Source: Polytrichum commune (taxonomy: Eukaryota > Streptophyta > Polytrichopsida > Polytrichales > Polytrichaceae). From it: DNA of 64,000 nt. The notes below the pieces were generated by a model, which did no database searches, was not told the DNA's origin, and saw only the letters and a list, made by a program, of their open reading frames with translations. The stretch spans positions 52,724,758-52,788,757 of the forward strand of contig OX485805.1 of NCBI GenBank assembly GCA_950295325.1. The letters are read 5' to 3'. This document shows positions 61,540 through 64,000 of the stretch, in pieces (position 1 is the stretch's first letter; each line of letters begins with the position of its first letter). The position numbers were made by a program, and so were the translations under genes.

Positions 61540-63824
61540 ATGGCGTCTGTACAGAGCCTGATGACCAAATGCGACCCAAGAATGGAGAAGGAAAATATGG
61601 TGCCACGGGTTCAGAGGTCTGAACCAGGATCTGCAGGGTACTCCACTGGGCGAGCTAGAGGGTTGACAAGTAGCGAACACAGGTCAAGCACGGTTCTCAA
61701 GGAGTCGCCGTTGCAAAATGTGGTAGGTTTCTGCTGGAAATGTCCAATTGTGAAACTTAGTTGGAACCCATTGTCTTGATTGAATATGATGATGACGTAA
61801 GGCTTTGAGGCACCTTGCAATGCTTTGGGTTCAGCACATCACAATTTAAGCACAACTGGCGTGACTTATTTGCTTTATGCACCTGCTTCTGAGCTTGTTC
61901 TAATTTTCCACCTGCAGGCTCCTGCACCTGTGAACCCAAGCAAGGCAAACCTAGGATCTGTCGAGAAGGATCGACTTGAACGACTAATGGAAAAAATAGG
62001 GCAGCTGAAAAATGCCAGTGCTCCAAAGCAACAATCTCAGAGAACACCATCTACAAATGATCCTCATCCATATGGGGAATCAAATCCTCGAGGCTCAACA
62101 CCAACTGGAACTGAAAGTAAAGGTCAAATCTATAGGGATGTGAAGGTATCAAATTCAGGAGGCTATGTGAAAGAAAGTTCCAAAATTGAAAATCAAAGAC
62201 GCATCCGGGAGATCAATGCAAAGATTGGTTCTATGTCTGCGCTTGAGCCCGCAATGGAACAGGTACCTGAGGAGAGTGCCAGGACAATTTCACCTTCCAC
62301 ACCAGCGAAGTCCATTGGCAACGAGAAGAGCTCTTCAGTCCGGACTCGAGCATCAGCAGCATCCACATTCTCCCGAAGTAGCAATGGAACACCTTACAAG
62401 AAAAAGCTCTCCGCTTTAGAAGGGGTTGACAATACAAGTATGCACATGACTCTTGTTTCCACCATGTAGTAGCTGTTGTGCCTATGGGGTTCATATTGCT
62501 CTTCTGTTCGTGAAAGCCGGTTCAATAAGAACTAGTCTCTAAAAATTAGTGGTGGTGTTTTTCTCAAGTGATGTTTGAACTCCATGTATTCTGTGTATAA
62601 TCTATTTTGATTTCCTCAAGGCTGACACATTTTTGACAGGTCAAACACTCCAAACCAAGGTAGAGGGAGCTGTGGAAAGCACACACGAGAAGCATCATAG
62701 TAGTAGTTATCAGGTTATTGAAAAAGAAGTAGCCAAAGATGTAAAAGGGGTTTTGGAGCAAGGGCTGGATCTTCACGGGAGGAACCTGAGGCTATTATCC
62801 AGCGAAACCACACATACAACTAATCATGCACATGGAGAGGAAAAGGGCAGTCATGAACATCTCGTTGAACACCTTGCACTACCGAGTAGCGGCCTTCTAG
62901 CTGGCATTGAAAAACCAAGCAACATCATCAAGCGTGCAAAATGCTCAAGATATGGTAATTGTAAATTCTTGCTTCTGAGAGATTTGGTGACAAAACATCT
63001 TGCCTGCTTACACTGTTGCTCATACTTTTTTGAGGGAGGTGCTTCCAGTTGGGAAGTTATGCATGTTACTCCTAATCCTCAATCAGCCTAGTTTTGACTC
63101 TAGACTTCATTGATATGCATCTGCAGGGCCAGCATTAAGGGTAAGGAGAGATGACCCCAGATTTCCTAACTCAAAGGATGATCATAGCCCAGGTTCAGAA
63201 ACTTCAGCTGATAATGGTCAACAGAGTCCGGAGGTATTGCTTACCTCTAAACATGATGACAATAGTGGCAGAAGCAATATCGCTTCAAAGGCAGAAATGG
63301 AAGTCATCAATACTGGCCATCAGCAAAGAAAAGATAATGAAATCCAACATGGACAGGATTACCTTTTAGATCTGAGAAAGCGAAAAGCTGACACAGATCC
63401 TTCTACAACAGATACTTCTCTTCTTTTGTCAGGAGTAACTGGTGACAAACAGATCTCTGGAACTATGGCCATGGAAACACAGAAGGATGGCCTTCCTAGA
63501 GGTGGAAATACCCTTGATCACGAGGTATATGGAGGCATCTCATGGAGAGAGAGCCGGACTGAGATGACTGCATTGGAGCAGAGTGGAGAGAGCCTTACTG
63601 CAGAGTTTGTTGATAGACCTCTTACAGGGTCATCAACCAAAGGTACTCCAGGAACTGAAAGAGAGCCATGGGCGTGGAAAAGAGATGCACGAGCTCATAC
63701 TTCACCCACTTTACCTGAGCACTCAAAATCAGGGAAAGGCATGAATGGCATACCACCACGTTATGTACATCCAGTAAGACTCCTCAGAACTCCTCAGCAT
63801 GGAAATAACTTAACTAGACATTAA
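61540..63824 (+). CDS. Unknown protein, disordered, N-terminal KEN motif
   Basis: Exons 61540-61722, 61918-62437, 62640-62954 and 63127-63824 join in phase through GT-AG borders to a 571-residue product ending TAA. I do not recognise the family. The protein is rich in Ser, Thr, Lys, Glu and Gly, and looks mostly disordered. A KEN tripeptide at residues 17-19 (MEKENMVPR) is a possible APC/C degron. A short predicted coiled coil, VEKDRLERLMEKIGQLKN, begins at about residue 75, and a charged helix ENQRRIREINAKIG follows. No membrane segment or signal peptide. A good donor (catcca|gtaaga at 63773/63774) lies before the stop, so the last exon may end there and the gene continue; the acceptor ttttcag at 63849 would add about 17 residues to a TAG. 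The ATG choice rests on frame continuity and accATGG context. Confidence 0.6.
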
Positions 63825-64000
63825 TGAGTGATGGGCTTGGACTTTTCAGTACCAAATGATTTGCAAATGGACTTTCTTGATTGCAGTGAACCTGTATAAT
63901 CAGTAGATTTTTGTTGGGACCTATGAGAATGGGATAGAGAGGTAGATGCTTGTGAGAGGAGGCACAGTTATGTAACAATTTCATCTATCTGCGGTTTGAT

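Overview
This is a stretch of nuclear DNA from a land plant. The protein-coding loci are split by GT-AG introns, and the genes are typical plant genes: two CYP73A-type (cinnamate 4-hydroxylase) P450s, two calmodulin-like proteins, a polysaccharide lyase family 4 rhamnogalacturonate lyase, and one unrecognised, probably disordered protein. Gene density is low (about six loci in 64 kb). GC-richer exons lie in AT-rich, transposon-littered DNA. I cannot name the species. The lineage is not obvious from the sequence alone.

Layout. 1-2971 (+) is a CYP73A-like paralogue whose 5' end lies outside the window. A 3'-terminal relic of a further P450 copy follows at 3165-3294. 6971-10589 (-) is a complete CYP73A gene, tail to tail with the first. 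Roughly 11.2-31.4 kb is intergenic, with MITEs, a nested hAT/Harbinger-like pair, a 70-78 bp minisatellite, a 65-bp-arm hairpin and tandem duplications. 31406-32038 (-) and 40837-41460 (+) are two single-exon calmodulin-like genes with four EF-hands each, transcribed away from each other across 8.8 kb of repeats. 43447-51177 (-) is a 15-exon rhamnogalacturonate lyase whose reading frame I could follow through every splice junction (659 residues). About 51.6-60 kb is repeats, including a 309-bp tandem array and TIR elements, then a GC-rich island at 59.76-60.1 kb. 61540-63824 (+) is a four-exon gene of unknown function.

The most notable observation is that the third visible intron of the first P450 (2398-2635) appears to be a recently inserted hAT-like element. 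The 230-bp element is bounded by a perfect 8-bp target duplication AGCCAGGT that itself supplies both splice sites (CAG|GT). Removing the element plus one duplication leaves an uninterrupted frame matching the intronless exon of the neighbouring P450. Related copies lie elsewhere in the window (21255-21500, 27560-28137, about 39165-39449). Other points: a duplicated (decoy) splice acceptor in the second P450, loss in the first P450 of the lysine equivalent to CYP73A1 Lys484, and a triplicated leader in the second calmodulin-like gene in which only the last copy carries the ATG.

How the genes relate: the P450s belong to the phenylpropanoid (lignin/flavonoid) entry pathway, the lyase to pectin remodelling, and the EF-hand proteins to calcium signalling. 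They are separate plant loci, not an operon or pathway cluster. All identifications come from reading translations and recalled family motifs; no database search was run.
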